Shown: positions 30,417-39,535 of the stretch, piece by piece
How the letters are laid out: every line of letters begins with the position of its first letter
How positions within the stretch are numbered: the stretch's first letter is position 1
DNA from: Brucepastera parasyntrophica
GTDB taxonomy: Bacteria > Spirochaetota > Spirochaetia > Treponematales > Treponemataceae
DNA length: 64,000 nt
NCBI RefSeq assembly: GCF_022376835.1
Contig: NZ_CP084606.1
Coordinates: 676,501 to 740,500, forward strand
Direction: 5' to 3'
Made by a program: the position numbers and the translations under genes
Notes under the pieces: model-generated
The model's database searches: none
The model's input: only the letters and a program-made list of their open reading frames with translations
Told to the model about the DNA's origin: nothing

Positions 30417-30737
30417 TTACAGCAGAATAATCAGAAGGGCAACCAAAAAACCCCACAGACATATACCTTCCGCAAGGCCGACAAAGGGCAGGGCCTTTCC
30501 GGAAAGCTCCGAATTCTCGCTCATAGCGCCCATTGCAGCGGCGCCGATACGGCCGACCGCCATTCCGCCGGCAATACAGGCAATCCCTACCGCCAGGGCA
30601 GCAGCAAGATACTTGAAAGCGGACACAGTTGAATCAACGGTTCCTGCTGTCGCTGCCGCAGCTTCTTCTGCAGCGAACATCATGCCAACCATACCGATAA
30701 GCAGAAAAACAACAGCAATAATTTTTTTTCGGTTCAT
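30417..30737 (-). CDS. ntpK: V-type ATP synthase membrane ring subunit K (two-helix form)
   Basis: 106 residues from ATG 30737 (AGGAG eight bases upstream); a longer frame lacks a site. An N-terminal hydrophobic leader (IIAVVFLLIGMVGMMFA) precedes a single hairpin: YLAAALAVGIACIAGGMAVG and LPFVGLAEGICLWGFLVALL. The ion-carrying glutamate is in GLAEG near residue 87. This is a one-hairpin ring subunit with a cleavable-looking leader, unlike the four-helix NtpK of Enterococcus. Whether H+ or Na+ is carried cannot be told. Confidence 0.9.
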   Translation of the reverse strand: MNRKKIIAVVFLLIGMVGMMFAAEEAAAATAGTVDSTVSAFKYLAAALAVGIACIAGGMAVGRIGAAAMGAMSENSELSGKALPFVGLAEGICLWGFLVALLIILL

Positions 30738-30738
30738 C

Positions 30739-32724
30739 CTAATTCTCCTTATATTTGAATCGGAACGGCTTGAATTCCTTTCCGGTTTCTGTAAAAAATT
30801 TCGAGAAAAACTCATAATACTGCAAGCGAATAACCTGTATGGCTACAATCAAACCTTCGAGAACAATAATGACCAGATTTCCAAAAATACTGACAAGTAT
30901 TCCGAAAGGAGGAAGCGCATTGTTTACGAGCGTAGTCATTGTAAACACAATATAGCTTAATACGGCGTGGGAAAGCGCAAAAGCGCCGACACGCAAAAAG
31001 CTGATCGAATTTGAAATATAGGTTGAAACAACTTCCAGAAGCTCGACAATACCTTCGATAATAGCCGAAAACAGTCCGTTTTCAAGTACCGGACGTTTTC
31101 CTTCAATTAGCCGGGTCAAAGGTTCCGCAAAGAAAATTCCCAGAAGAGGTGTTACAACGAGTACAATATCAAACCACCGTATTCCGGTGTGGGTAACCAG
31201 AATGCGGACAGCGGCAAAAATAATATACCAGAAAAACCATGCGCCGCAGATACCTGTTTTACTGAAAATAGCCTTCGCCGGTTTTTTAAGCATAAACTGG
31301 TTGACAATATTAATAACCAGTCCAATTGAATTGATAATAAAACCTATCAGAAGGGTGAAACCGAAAAAGAGCAGGAGCTTATCCATCGAATTGGCGGAAG
31401 GCATCAATTCGAGAATACGGTCATGAGGTGTTCCGAACAGGCCCGTCACCCACCGTCCGAAAGGAATCAGAAGTTCCTCATTCGCGAAAACCGTGCCGGT
31501 GAGAAGACCCATAACCATACTGGAACAACCGATGGCAATAAAAATCGGGGCAAAATGCTGCCACTTCCGCAGCGCGTTTACTTTTTTTGTCTGCATAATA
31601 AGCCCGAGAAGGAAAAAAACGAACCCCTGCCCCAGGTCGCCGAACATTATGCCGAAAAGGAGTGTAAAGAAGAAGGCGACTATAGGAGTCGGATCAATAG
31701 TCCCGTACAAAGGGGCGCCGTAACTGAAAATCATCCGCTCAAAACTTTTCACCAGCGGACCGTGTTTGTACTGCACCGGGACCTTTTCATGGCCGTTTTT
31801 TACGGAAGGGACCTCATCCGGTGTATAGGCGCGGATCGCGATCCGTCCTTCAGTCAGATTATCCAGGTCCTTCATCAGGGTCGCACAGTCGGGAGCGGAA
31901 ATCCATCCCAAAACCCTGTATACCAGCTGTGTCGCTTCAAGCCCGTTGCGGACCTGCTGAACCTGCGCACCCAGGGAAAAAGCCTGGAGGAGCCGGAGCA
32001 GTTCAGAGGAATGGGTTTCAGCGTATCTCTTTCTTTCAAGGGTGAGATTGTCCGTGTCGCGGGAAGTCTCATTGACCTGCGTACGAAGTCCTTCAAGAAC
32101 ATCATCCGGAACACCTTTAAAATCCTTTGGTATTTCAAGGGGAACAAACCCGAACCTCTTCAGTTCGGAATCAAGAGCGAATCTTCCTTTTTTTGAAGAA
32201 GCCGCGAGGATTCTGCTGTTGTCCTCTCCGAGCGGGACTACGACGGCCCGGTCGGAAAGAGCAAATTTCAGTTCATCAACCATTGAAGGATCAATTTTTC
32301 CTACGCGCATGGTTAAAAAGGTTAAATGTTCGAGTTCGGTGTAGGCAACCTTAAGATTTGCAAAGGCCCTTGCTTCATCATAAGCCTCCGCCACTCGTTT
32401 CTGGCGGTCAACGGCCGCGGTCTCGCGGGTGCGAAGATCTTCCACATCTTCCATTATTTTTTTTGCCGCAGCAAAATCTTTTTCAGTAGGCAGGGTAATA
32501 TCTTCTGCGTATTCATGGGCATCGGGAATTCCGAGATATGTTCTGCATGCGTGCAGCTTATCCAGGAAGTCGCTGTCGTGGGAAGGGACAGGGGCGGCGC
32601 TAACTTCTTCTCCCTGGCTTTGCATTTCAAAATTCGAGCGCCGGCCAAGATATTCCAGAACCTTGTCAATATCCTGACGGAGTATCATTAATTCTACAAG
32701 CTTCATTGTAGTTGTCTTAAACAT
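30739..32724 (-). CDS. ntpI: V-type ATP synthase subunit I
   Basis: 661 residues. A cytosolic N-terminal half with coiled coils, then about seven membrane helices from near residue 340 (PIVAFFFTLLFGIMFGDLGQ, the family hallmark) to LVIIVLEGLIVAIQVIRLQY with the stator half-channel residues. Start overlaps the ntpC stop by eight bases. It forms the ion pathway beside the K ring. Confidence 0.95.
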   Translation of the reverse strand: MFKTTTMKLVELMILRQDIDKVLEYLGRRSNFEMQSQGEEVSAAPVPSHDSDFLDKLHACRTYLGIPDAHEYAEDITLPTEKDFAAAKKIMEDVEDLRTRETAAVDRQKRVAEAYDEARAFANLKVAYTELEHLTFLTMRVGKIDPSMVDELKFALSDRAVVVPLGEDNSRILAASSKKGRFALDSELKRFGFVPLEIPKDFKGVPDDVLEGLRTQVNETSRDTDNLTLERKRYAETHSSELLRLLQAFSLGAQVQQVRNGLEATQLVYRVLGWISAPDCATLMKDLDNLTEGRIAIRAYTPDEVPSVKNGHEKVPVQYKHGPLVKSFERMIFSYGAPLYGTIDPTPIVAFFFTLLFGIMFGDLGQGFVFFLLGLIMQTKKVNALRKWQHFAPIFIAIGCSSMVMGLLTGTVFANEELLIPFGRWVTGLFGTPHDRILELMPSANSMDKLLLFFGFTLLIGFIINSIGLVINIVNQFMLKKPAKAIFSKTGICGAWFFWYIIFAAVRILVTHTGIRWFDIVLVVTPLLGIFFAEPLTRLIEGKRPVLENGLFSAIIEGIVELLEVVSTYISNSISFLRVGAFALSHAVLSYIVFTMTTLVNNALPPFGILVSIFGNLVIIVLEGLIVAIQVIRLQYYEFFSKFFTETGKEFKPFRFKYKEN

Positions 32725-33734
32725 CCTGGGGCCCCTCCATAAATTCTCTCATCTGAGTTTCCGTGGTGCCGAGGCGAAGACCCTCTACTGCAACGCGTAT
32801 CATTTGCTGCTCCAACTGTTGTATCTTAAAAAAGGAAACCAAAACCCCTGCCGTAAAAGGATGCTGATGAAACCTCACCATTGCAAGATGATACAGATAT
32901 TTGTCCGAGGCAAACTGCATCCAGCGGGGATCAGCCTCCCAGGGAACACCTTCTTCATAGGGGTTTAGAAGCCATTTGTATTTCCATGATTCCCATTCAG
33001 GTCTGGAATCGACCGGCTTTGATAATGCCGCCAGCGCTGGCTGGCACAAAATCGAGAACTCTTCTTTTTTGATTTTCCGAAGGCAAGCATCGGTATTATT
33101 TCTTCTTCCGTTTTATCATAATAAATCTTCAGGCGTAATGCCCAAACAATATTCTGCAGAATAATTTCTTCCCGGATAATGGGTTCAGCGGCGTTCCGGT
33201 CTTTTTTCTCAGCGAATGCATTGAATGCCAGAGAGTCTCGTAATATTCCTCATCAAGACGGTTTTCCCATTCAATCTGCTCCTCGAACGAAGGAATCCGG
33301 TTATACCATGAAACAGGAGTATTCTGGGTCATTGCGGCGATATTGGGCCATTTTTTCTGGTTAAAAAGTCCGAAATTCCCGATGTTTACCATAAAGGGGG
33401 ACGTGGTCGCTCCAAGCAAAACCGCGTCCGCCGCAGCCTTAAGATTGTTATAATCAAACAGAAGTATAAGAGCCCGGGAAAGAGCATCAGGTTTGTCATA
33501 GGCCGAAAGGAGCCTGATATAATCATCCGCGGAAGTCTGTTCCGCCTTTCGTTCAAGCAAAAGCGCAAGCAGCCCTTCGGGGACAAGCGGGACTTCTTCA
33601 CTGAAGAGCAAAGCCCATAAATCCTGTATACGTTTTGCCTCAAACAATTTCCGCGCCCGTATACCGACAAAGGAACGGGCATACATGCCGGAGGCTTTTG
33701 AATACACAAATGCATCAGCTGCGGTTCTGTCCAT
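32717..33734 (-). CDS. ntpC: V-type ATP synthase subunit C, two one-base frameshifts
   Basis: Three frames together make one C (d-like) subunit that caps the rotor. First part AADAFVYSKASGMYARSFVG onward; second NAAEPIIREEIILQNIVWAL with RLKIYYDKTEEEIIPMLAFG; third QPALAALSKPVDSRPEWESW to MREFMEGPQDV. The junctions fall in TTTTTT runs at 33202-33207 and 33065-33070; one extra base in each gives an uninterrupted 339-residue protein of normal length. As the operon is otherwise intact, errors in the sequence are more likely than loss of the gene. Confidence 0.85.
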
Positions 33735-33736
33735 GT

Positions 33737-34042
33737 TTAGTTTCCGGGGAACAGTGAATTAAGAAAGGCAGTAAAGTCCTGATAATTCTGAGGGATTTTC
33801 TCGAGATCTGACTGATAGGATTTAAAAGATGCCTCTTTTTCCGAATCAGTTTTCTGCTTTTCCGATTCATAGGATGATTCCATCTCTGAAATAATCTTTG
33901 CGTAAGCGGTTTGATATTCCAGATCGGCGGCGTCCTTCGCGGCTTTTCTTCTTTTATCAGCTTCAGTTTGTGCGTCGAGCAGCAAATCAGATGCAAGACG
34001 TTCGACATCAATAAGATGGCCTATTACATCCTGTTCGATCAT
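33737..34042 (-). CDS. V-type ATP synthase peripheral-stalk subunit G/H-like
   Basis: 101 residues, almost entirely one charged helix: MIEQDVIGHLIDVERLASDL followed by AQTEADKRRKAAKDAADLEY. Position at the head of the V-ATPase operon and the coiled-coil character match the G/H peripheral-stalk subunit that pairs with E. AGGAGGTTAAG precedes ATG 34042. The stop lies two bases before ntpC. Confidence 0.75.
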   Translation of the reverse strand: MIEQDVIGHLIDVERLASDLLLDAQTEADKRRKAAKDAADLEYQTAYAKIISEMESSYESEKQKTDSEKEASFKSYQSDLEKIPQNYQDFTAFLNSLFPGN

Positions 34043-34227
34043 CTTAACCTCCTACAAAACGGCAGCAGGAAAAAATCTGTTTTGCTGTCGGTTTTTCTCT
34101 ATGTTAAGGGAAACTTCTGAAAAACCGTAATGAAATACCCAGTCCTAGTTCCGTCTATGGATACAGTTTCAGAAGGCTCCTTATTAATTTCAGTATACAT
34201 TTACCATGAACTACATGGAATTCGTCG
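34043..34227. other. Upstream region of the V-ATPase operon
   Basis: The 185-base gap after ptsN contains weak inverted repeats (CGGTTTTT with AAAAACCG; CCATG-TAGTT-CATGG at about 34204-34218) and a TATACT on the minus strand. A promoter for the operon probably lies here but I cannot fix its -35 box. Confidence 0.35.
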
Positions 34228-34689
34228 TCAAAATATCTTCAAATCTGCATAATGCGTTGTACACACTCTGCGGATCTTTTGGGAAATAAGTGTCTGGTAA
34301 AAATCAGGATCCTTGAGAAGTGTTGAAAGACGCTTTAAAACACGCAAATGAAGAGAGCAGTCTTCCTCCTTCGGAGACAGAATCATAAAAATAAGGTGAA
34401 CAGGTTTTCCGTCAAGAGCGTCATAATCAATACCTTCTTCCGATATCCCTATTACGCCCTGAATGGTGTCAACCTGATCGGTCTGGGCATGGGGAACAGC
34501 GACACCATAGGTTATCCCTGTTGAGAGTTTTGCCTCCCGGTCTCTGATGGAGTCCAGAATTGCGGAACGGGATGCATGAGGGTGCGCAGAAACAAAAACA
34601 TCAACAAGTTCTTCAAAAACTTCTTCTTTATCTTCGCTTTCAAGATTTGTCTTAATTACCGCAGGTGAAAAAATATTACCGAGAACCAT
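34228..34689 (-). CDS. ptsN: PTS IIA / PtsN-like nitrogen-regulatory protein
   Basis: 153 residues of the EIIA fold. The phosphorylated histidine is in GVAVPHAQTDQV, and LIFMILSPKEEDCSLHLRVL with LSTLLKDPDFYQTLI follow as in PtsN. Such proteins act as regulators rather than sugar importers when no permease is adjacent, as here. It follows secG by 17 bases in the same direction. Confidence 0.9.
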   Translation of the reverse strand: MVLGNIFSPAVIKTNLESEDKEEVFEELVDVFVSAHPHASRSAILDSIRDREAKLSTGITYGVAVPHAQTDQVDTIQGVIGISEEGIDYDALDGKPVHLIFMILSPKEEDCSLHLRVLKRLSTLLKDPDFYQTLISQKIRRVCTTHYADLKIF

Positions 34690-34706
34690 ACAATAACCCC
34701 GCCCAA

Positions 34707-35105
34707 TTATTCAATTTCAGCCGATTCGGATGACATTACCGGCGCTTCGCCTTCTGCAGGACCCGTTGATTCTTCGTAGTAAATATCCGAAGTCCCGTCG
34801 CTGCTTTCCCAGAACCTGGTTTCCGTCTGCGGCTGATCGGTCATTGCCGCTTCTTCGAGTCCTTTGTCGCTCGGACTCTTATTGATAAGCGCGAGAAGAA
34901 AGGCTGTAACAAAAAAAAGCGTTACAACTACATAGGTGATTTTGGTCAGCACACCGGCAGATCTCGATCCGAATGCAGAATTGCTTCCGCTTGACAAGAG
35001 ACCGCCCAGCCCATCACCTTCTTCATTCTGCATAAGAACAAGCGCTATAATCAGCAAACAAACAATAACAAAAACTACCAGTAAAATTACACCAATGACA
35101 CCCAT
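34707..35105 (-). CDS. secG: Preprotein translocase subunit SecG
   Basis: 132 residues. Two membrane helices (IGVILLVVFVIVCLLIIALV; YVVVTLFFVTAFLLALI) flank the conserved loop MQNEEGDGLGGLLSSGSNSA, the SecG signature. A long acidic C-terminal tail is unusual but common in spirochetes. It assists the SecYEG channel. A good promoter lies upstream. Confidence 0.93.
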   Translation of the reverse strand: MGVIGVILLVVFVIVCLLIIALVLMQNEEGDGLGGLLSSGSNSAFGSRSAGVLTKITYVVVTLFFVTAFLLALINKSPSDKGLEEAAMTDQPQTETRFWESSDGTSDIYYEESTGPAEGEAPVMSSESAEIE

Positions 35106-35138
35106 AATTAAACTACTCCATTAAATAATTCACCTGAC

Positions 35139-35168
35139 ACTATACTCCAAAGACCTTGCTTTATGCAA
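35139..35168 (-). promoter_or_regulatory. Promoter of secG-ptsN
   Basis: On the minus strand TTGCAT (35168-35163) and TATAGT (35144-35139), spacer 18. A CTTGC-TTTAT-GCAAG inverted repeat overlaps the -35 box. Confidence 0.5.
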
Positions 35169-35214
35169 GCGGAGCGCGCCATGAATTGATACGTTTTAAA
35201 TGTCTCCCCTTCCC

Positions 35215-35963
35215 CTATTCAGTCAATGCAATGGGAACAAAGGTTTCGGCCTTGAGAGAAGCTCCCCGATAAGGCCGCCGTCAATATCTTCCTTCGCAAG
35301 AAGTCCCGCGCAGTTATCCGCCTTCATTGATCCGCCGTACTGGATAATTATTTCTCCGGCGGCCTGTTTCCCGTACATATCCGCAATAATATTCCGGATA
35401 AAGGCATGAATAGCTTCGGCATCTTCGGGAGTGGCTACCTTTCCGGTACCGATTGCCCATACCGGTTCATAGGCGATGGTCACTTTTTTCAGATCATCAG
35501 CGGAAACCCCGGCCAGACCCTTTCTGGTCTGCTCTTCACATACGGCTTCGGCTTTGCCCTCTTCGCGTTCCGACAGAAGTTCACCTACGCACAGAATAAC
35601 TTCGAGTCCGTGGGAAAGGGCGAGCCGGACTTTTTTGTTTATCATTTCATCGGTTTCACCATAGATGTGCCGGCGTTCCGAATGGCCGAGAATGACAACC
35701 TGTACCCCGATATCTTTCAGCTGAAGCACGGATACCTCACCGGTATGGGCTCCCGCTTCGTCAGTGCTCATGTTCTGGGCGCCCAGCAAAATGTTGGTTC
35801 CCTTTGTTACTTTTGAAACCGCATCAAGTGCGGTAAAAGACGGGGCTATCATATATTTACCGGAACCGTTTTTCAGTTCCTTAACCAGTTCCGCCGCCAG
35901 GGCCACAGCCTCCGGTATGGTTTTATGCATTTTCCAGTTACCGGCAATAAAATACGTACGCAT
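35215..35963 (-). CDS. tpiA: Triosephosphate isomerase, frameshift near the C-terminus
   Basis: Interconverts the two triose phosphates of glycolysis. FIAGNWKMHKT, ILGHSERRHIYGE (His near 93) and IAYEPVWAIGTGKVATPE (Glu near 168) are all present. In the raw frame the protein ends abnormally at 35223 (GLIGELLSRPKPLFPLH); one base more in CCCC 35264-35267 restores GLIGGASLKAETFVPIALTE and a stop at 35215, which is the universal TPI ending. This is the clearest single-base error case. AAGGAG precedes the start; 78 bases separate it from pgk. Confidence 0.95.
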
Positions 35964-36041
35964 TTGTATTCTCCTTAAAATATATCAGCATTTTTTGAAT
36001 AAGGACCGCGCAAAGAACAGCGCGCGGCCCATTGCAGTCCA

Positions 36042-37301
36042 TTATTTCTGGTCCAGAACGGCAATACCGGGAAGGGTTTTCCCCTCGAGGAATTCCAGGG
36101 AAGCGCCGCCGCCCGTTGAAACATGGCTCATTTTTGAAGCAAGATTGAATTTGTTCACGGCGGCGACTGAATCGCCTCCGCCGACAACGCTGACCGCGCC
36201 CTTCTCCGTCGCTTCCGCGACAAGATGGGCAACTTCTTCCGTACCCTTGGCAAAGGCGTCGAATTCGAAAACCCCGACAGGTCCGTTCCATACGATGGAT
36301 TTTGAAGCAAGAATAATTTCCTTATACAGCGCGATTGTTTTCGGTCCGACATCCATTCCCATAAGATTATCGGGAATGTCCAGTCCGTCAACAGGAACCG
36401 GCTTTGCGTCGGCGGAAAAGGTTTCCGCGCAGAGGTGATCAACAGGCAGGATTATTTTTACATTTTTCGCGGCGGCCGCGGCAAGCAGGTTTTTAGCGGT
36501 GGTAATAAAATCATCTTCCACAAGAGATTTTCCGATGGTGTGTCCCTGCGCCTTCAGAAAGGTATAGGCCATTCCTCCGCCGATAATAAGCGAAGAAGCA
36601 TTTTTTAAAAGGCTCTCCAGTACCGCGATCTTCGAAGAAACCTTTGCCCCGCCGATAATCGCGGTCATGGGTTTCGGAGGATTTGTAACCATGGGTTCCA
36701 GATATGTTACTTCTTTTTCCATGAGAAAACCGGCAACTTTTACCGGAACAAATTTTGCAATTGTTGCGGTTGATGCATGGGCGCGGTGCGCGGTACCGAA
36801 AGCGTCATTCACAAATATATCGCCGTACGTGGCAAGCTCTTTTGCCAGAACTTCCTGCTGGGCTTCGTCCTTTGAGGTTTCTTCTTTATGGAAACGGGTG
36901 TTTTCAAGCATAAGAATACCGCCTTCAGGCAGAGAATCAACTTTGGCCTTCTGTCCGAAGCAGGAATCCGCGAATTCGACCGGTTTCCCCAGTTTTTTGG
37001 AGAGATATTCCGCAACCGGTTTCATCCGGTGCTTACCGGCTATGTAGGCGTCCATATCAAAGGGTTTGCCGTCTTTTTCGGCCTTTTCCTGGGCCTTTTT
37101 TGAATCCTTAGAAGGATCTCCGAGATGGCTCATCAAAACCAGAGACCGGGGTTTTTGATCAAGAATATATTGTATGGTCGGCAGGGAGGCCATAATACGG
37201 GTGTCGTCCTGAACAACCCCATCCTTCATGGGCACATTAAAATCAACGCGCATAATAATCCGTTTGCCTTTTAAATCAACATCTTTTACCGTCTTAATCA
37301 T
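36042..37301 (-). CDS. pgk: Phosphoglycerate kinase
   Basis: About 419 residues from ATG 37301 (AGGAGGAGTTCC before it), the usual length; a longer frame to 37334 has no site. [51 protein letters not shown] and [14 protein letters not shown] are the substrate and nucleotide signatures. It makes ATP in glycolysis and sits next to tpiA. Confidence 0.96.
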   Translation of the reverse strand: MIKTVKDVDLKGKRIIMRVDFNVPMKDGVVQDDTRIMASLPTIQYILDQKPRSLVLMSHLGDPSKDSKKAQEKAEKDGKPFDMDAYIAGKHRMKPVAEYLSKKLGKPVEFADSCFGQKAKVDSLPEGGILMLENTRFHKEETSKDEAQQEVLAKELATYGDIFVNDAFGTAHRAHASTATIAKFVPVKVAGFLMEKEVTYLEPMVTNPPKPMTAIIGGAKVSSKIAVLESLLKNASSLIIGGGMAYTFLKAQGHTIGKSLVEDDFITTAKNLLAAAAAKNVKIILPVDHLCAETFSADAKPVPVDGLDIPDNLMGMDVGPKTIALYKEIILASKSIVWNGPVGVFEFDAFAKGTEEVAHLVAEATEKGAVSVVGGGDSVAAVNKFNLASKMSHVSTGGGASLEFLEGKTLPGIAVLDQK

Positions 37302-37616
37302 GGAACTCCTCCTAATTGAAGTCATTGAAAGCATATTTAAAATCTGAAATACCGGTTAAATCAGGGCATTTTATAGTAGAATTTCAGCTACCCCCGGATA
37401 AAACATACCAGTTTGATGCGAGAAAGTAAATAGTTAGGCACCGGACAAAGCCGGAAAAACATCCGGATACAGACAGGGAAAGAGTCTGATATGCGCTTTT
37501 TGTTATTTTGGGGAAGCGCCGGAAACAGCAGGGTTGAAAGAAATTTGATTAGCAGGACGTTTTTCCGAATAGTATCAGCCAGGGCGGAGCGCACAGCTAT
37601 TCTGCTGCAGTTCAGG
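37302..37616. other. Upstream region of pgk, no gene
   Basis: The gap between the gap-gene terminator and pgk. It holds the pgk leader and no supportable gene: a 48-codon frame on the plus strand (37491-37637) and a minus frame (37388-37594) lack ribosome sites. A TATAAA on the minus strand near 37373 could be the pgk -10 box. Confidence 0.4.
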
Positions 37617-37647
37617 GAAAAAAACCGCCCTTTCTGAGGGCGGTTTT
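37617..37647 (-). terminator. Terminator of gap
   Basis: AAAACCGCCC and GGGCGGTTTT pair across TTTCTGA, followed on the minus strand by a run of T. It ends the gap transcript. Confidence 0.88.
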
Positions 37648-37668
37648 ATCAGCAAATAATCTTAAAAA

Positions 37669-38676
<1,008 letters not shown>

Positions 38677-38698
38677 TCAATAAAAATATATTGTATTT

Positions 38699-38727
38699 AT
38701 TTTACGGAAACTATGTTTCCGTGTCAA
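38699..38727 (-). promoter_or_regulatory. gap promoter with palindromic 17-bp spacer
   Basis: On the minus strand TTGACA (38727-38722), a 17-base spacer and TAAAAT (38704-38699). The spacer is exactly the palindrome CGGAAACTATGTTTCCG. A protein bound there would lie between the two boxes, so this promoter is almost certainly regulated. Confidence 0.8.
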
Positions 38728-38760
38728 TTGAGAAACAATGTTTCAAGAAACTTTGTTTGC
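38728..38760. promoter_or_regulatory. Two further GAAAC-N3-GTTTC operator copies
   Basis: GAAACAATGTTTC at 38732-38744 and an imperfect GAAACTTTGTTTG at 38747-38759, just upstream of the gap -35 box. With the spacer copy they form three sites spaced 25 and 15 bases apart. Confidence 0.65.
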
Positions 38761-38877
38761 CCGGTTTCTCATAAAAGCCGGAAATCACCGATCCCCGCTT
38801 TCATCTATATAATATAATCAAATATAAAAATAAAAGCTGTACTTATTTTAAAAAAAGAAAAGTCTGTCCGTATTTTT

Positions 38878-39459
38878 TCAGGTATTTGCTTTTTTCAAGT
38901 TGCGGGCCAGATATCCCGAATCTTCCAGATATTTCCGCCGGGAAATTACAAGCTGGATGAGTTCCTGGTACATATCGAAATTTACTTCCAGCGCAATGGG
39001 AAAAATATACAGTTCTGTTTCATCGCAATAGCGCTCAATAAATTCCGGCTTTGAAACAAAACCCAGACTTATCATATTGCTGATGCGGTCGGCGCATTTC
39101 AAGACCTTGGCCTTATGCGAGCCTTTTTCCAGAATCCGTTTCAGATAGTCACTTTTCAGCTGTCCTTCCTGTCTGGTTACTTCCATTACAAGATCATATA
39201 CCTGTCCGGATTCCATGTCGATTTCAAGAATTTTGTTACGGTTGAAATCGGGAATGTCTTCAATGACATCATGGATAATAGAAGCTTTCAGAAGAACACT
39301 GTCAATATAGCCATAGTCGATCAGAATAGCCATGGTATCCAATTGGTGGCGGAACATATTTCCGCCGGCATGACGCTGCTTGCCGATAAGCGCGGTCGCT
39401 ATCTGCATATAGGGAGCGAGATACATACCATTTAGAACCAGCATTTCCTGAGTATTCAT
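38878..39459 (-). CDS. HD-domain protein, possible small alarmone hydrolase
   Basis: 193 residues. The HD signature is RHQLDTMAILIDYG, ASIIHDVIEDIPDF and VLKCADRISNMISLG, in the order of RelA/SpoT N-terminal and MESH1-type hydrolases (about residues 30-130). There is no synthetase or TGS domain, so if it acts on (p)ppGpp it would only degrade it; other HD substrates are possible. GAGGC precedes ATG 39459. It lies downstream of valS on the same strand, separated by a palindromic repeat. Confidence 0.7.
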   Translation of the reverse strand: MNTQEMLVLNGMYLAPYMQIATALIGKQRHAGGNMFRHQLDTMAILIDYGYIDSVLLKASIIHDVIEDIPDFNRNKILEIDMESGQVYDLVMEVTRQEGQLKSDYLKRILEKGSHKAKVLKCADRISNMISLGFVSKPEFIERYCDETELYIFPIALEVNFDMYQELIQLVISRRKYLEDSGYLARNLKKANT

Positions 39460-39502
39460 AAAGCCTCTTTAAATATATACTCCTATAATTTATGTATCTG
39501 AA

Positions 39503-39532
39503 ATAGTCAAATAATTTAAATTATCTGACTAT
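39503..39532. repeat. Dispersed palindrome, family 2, copy 1
   Basis: Half-sites ATAGTCAAATAATTT and AAATTATCTGACTAT meet without a gap; one mismatch. It lies four bases after the valS stop on the transcript. Sister copies at 46505, 53121 and 56789. Confidence 0.8.
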
Positions 39533-39535
39533 ATT

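Noticed and set aside
31423..32196. Plus-strand open frame of 257 codons
   Set aside because: Antisense to subunit I of the V-ATPase; no ribosome site.
37388..37637. Possible small genes in the gap between gap and pgk
   Set aside because: Two short frames on opposite strands, neither with a ribosome site nor recognisable sequence.
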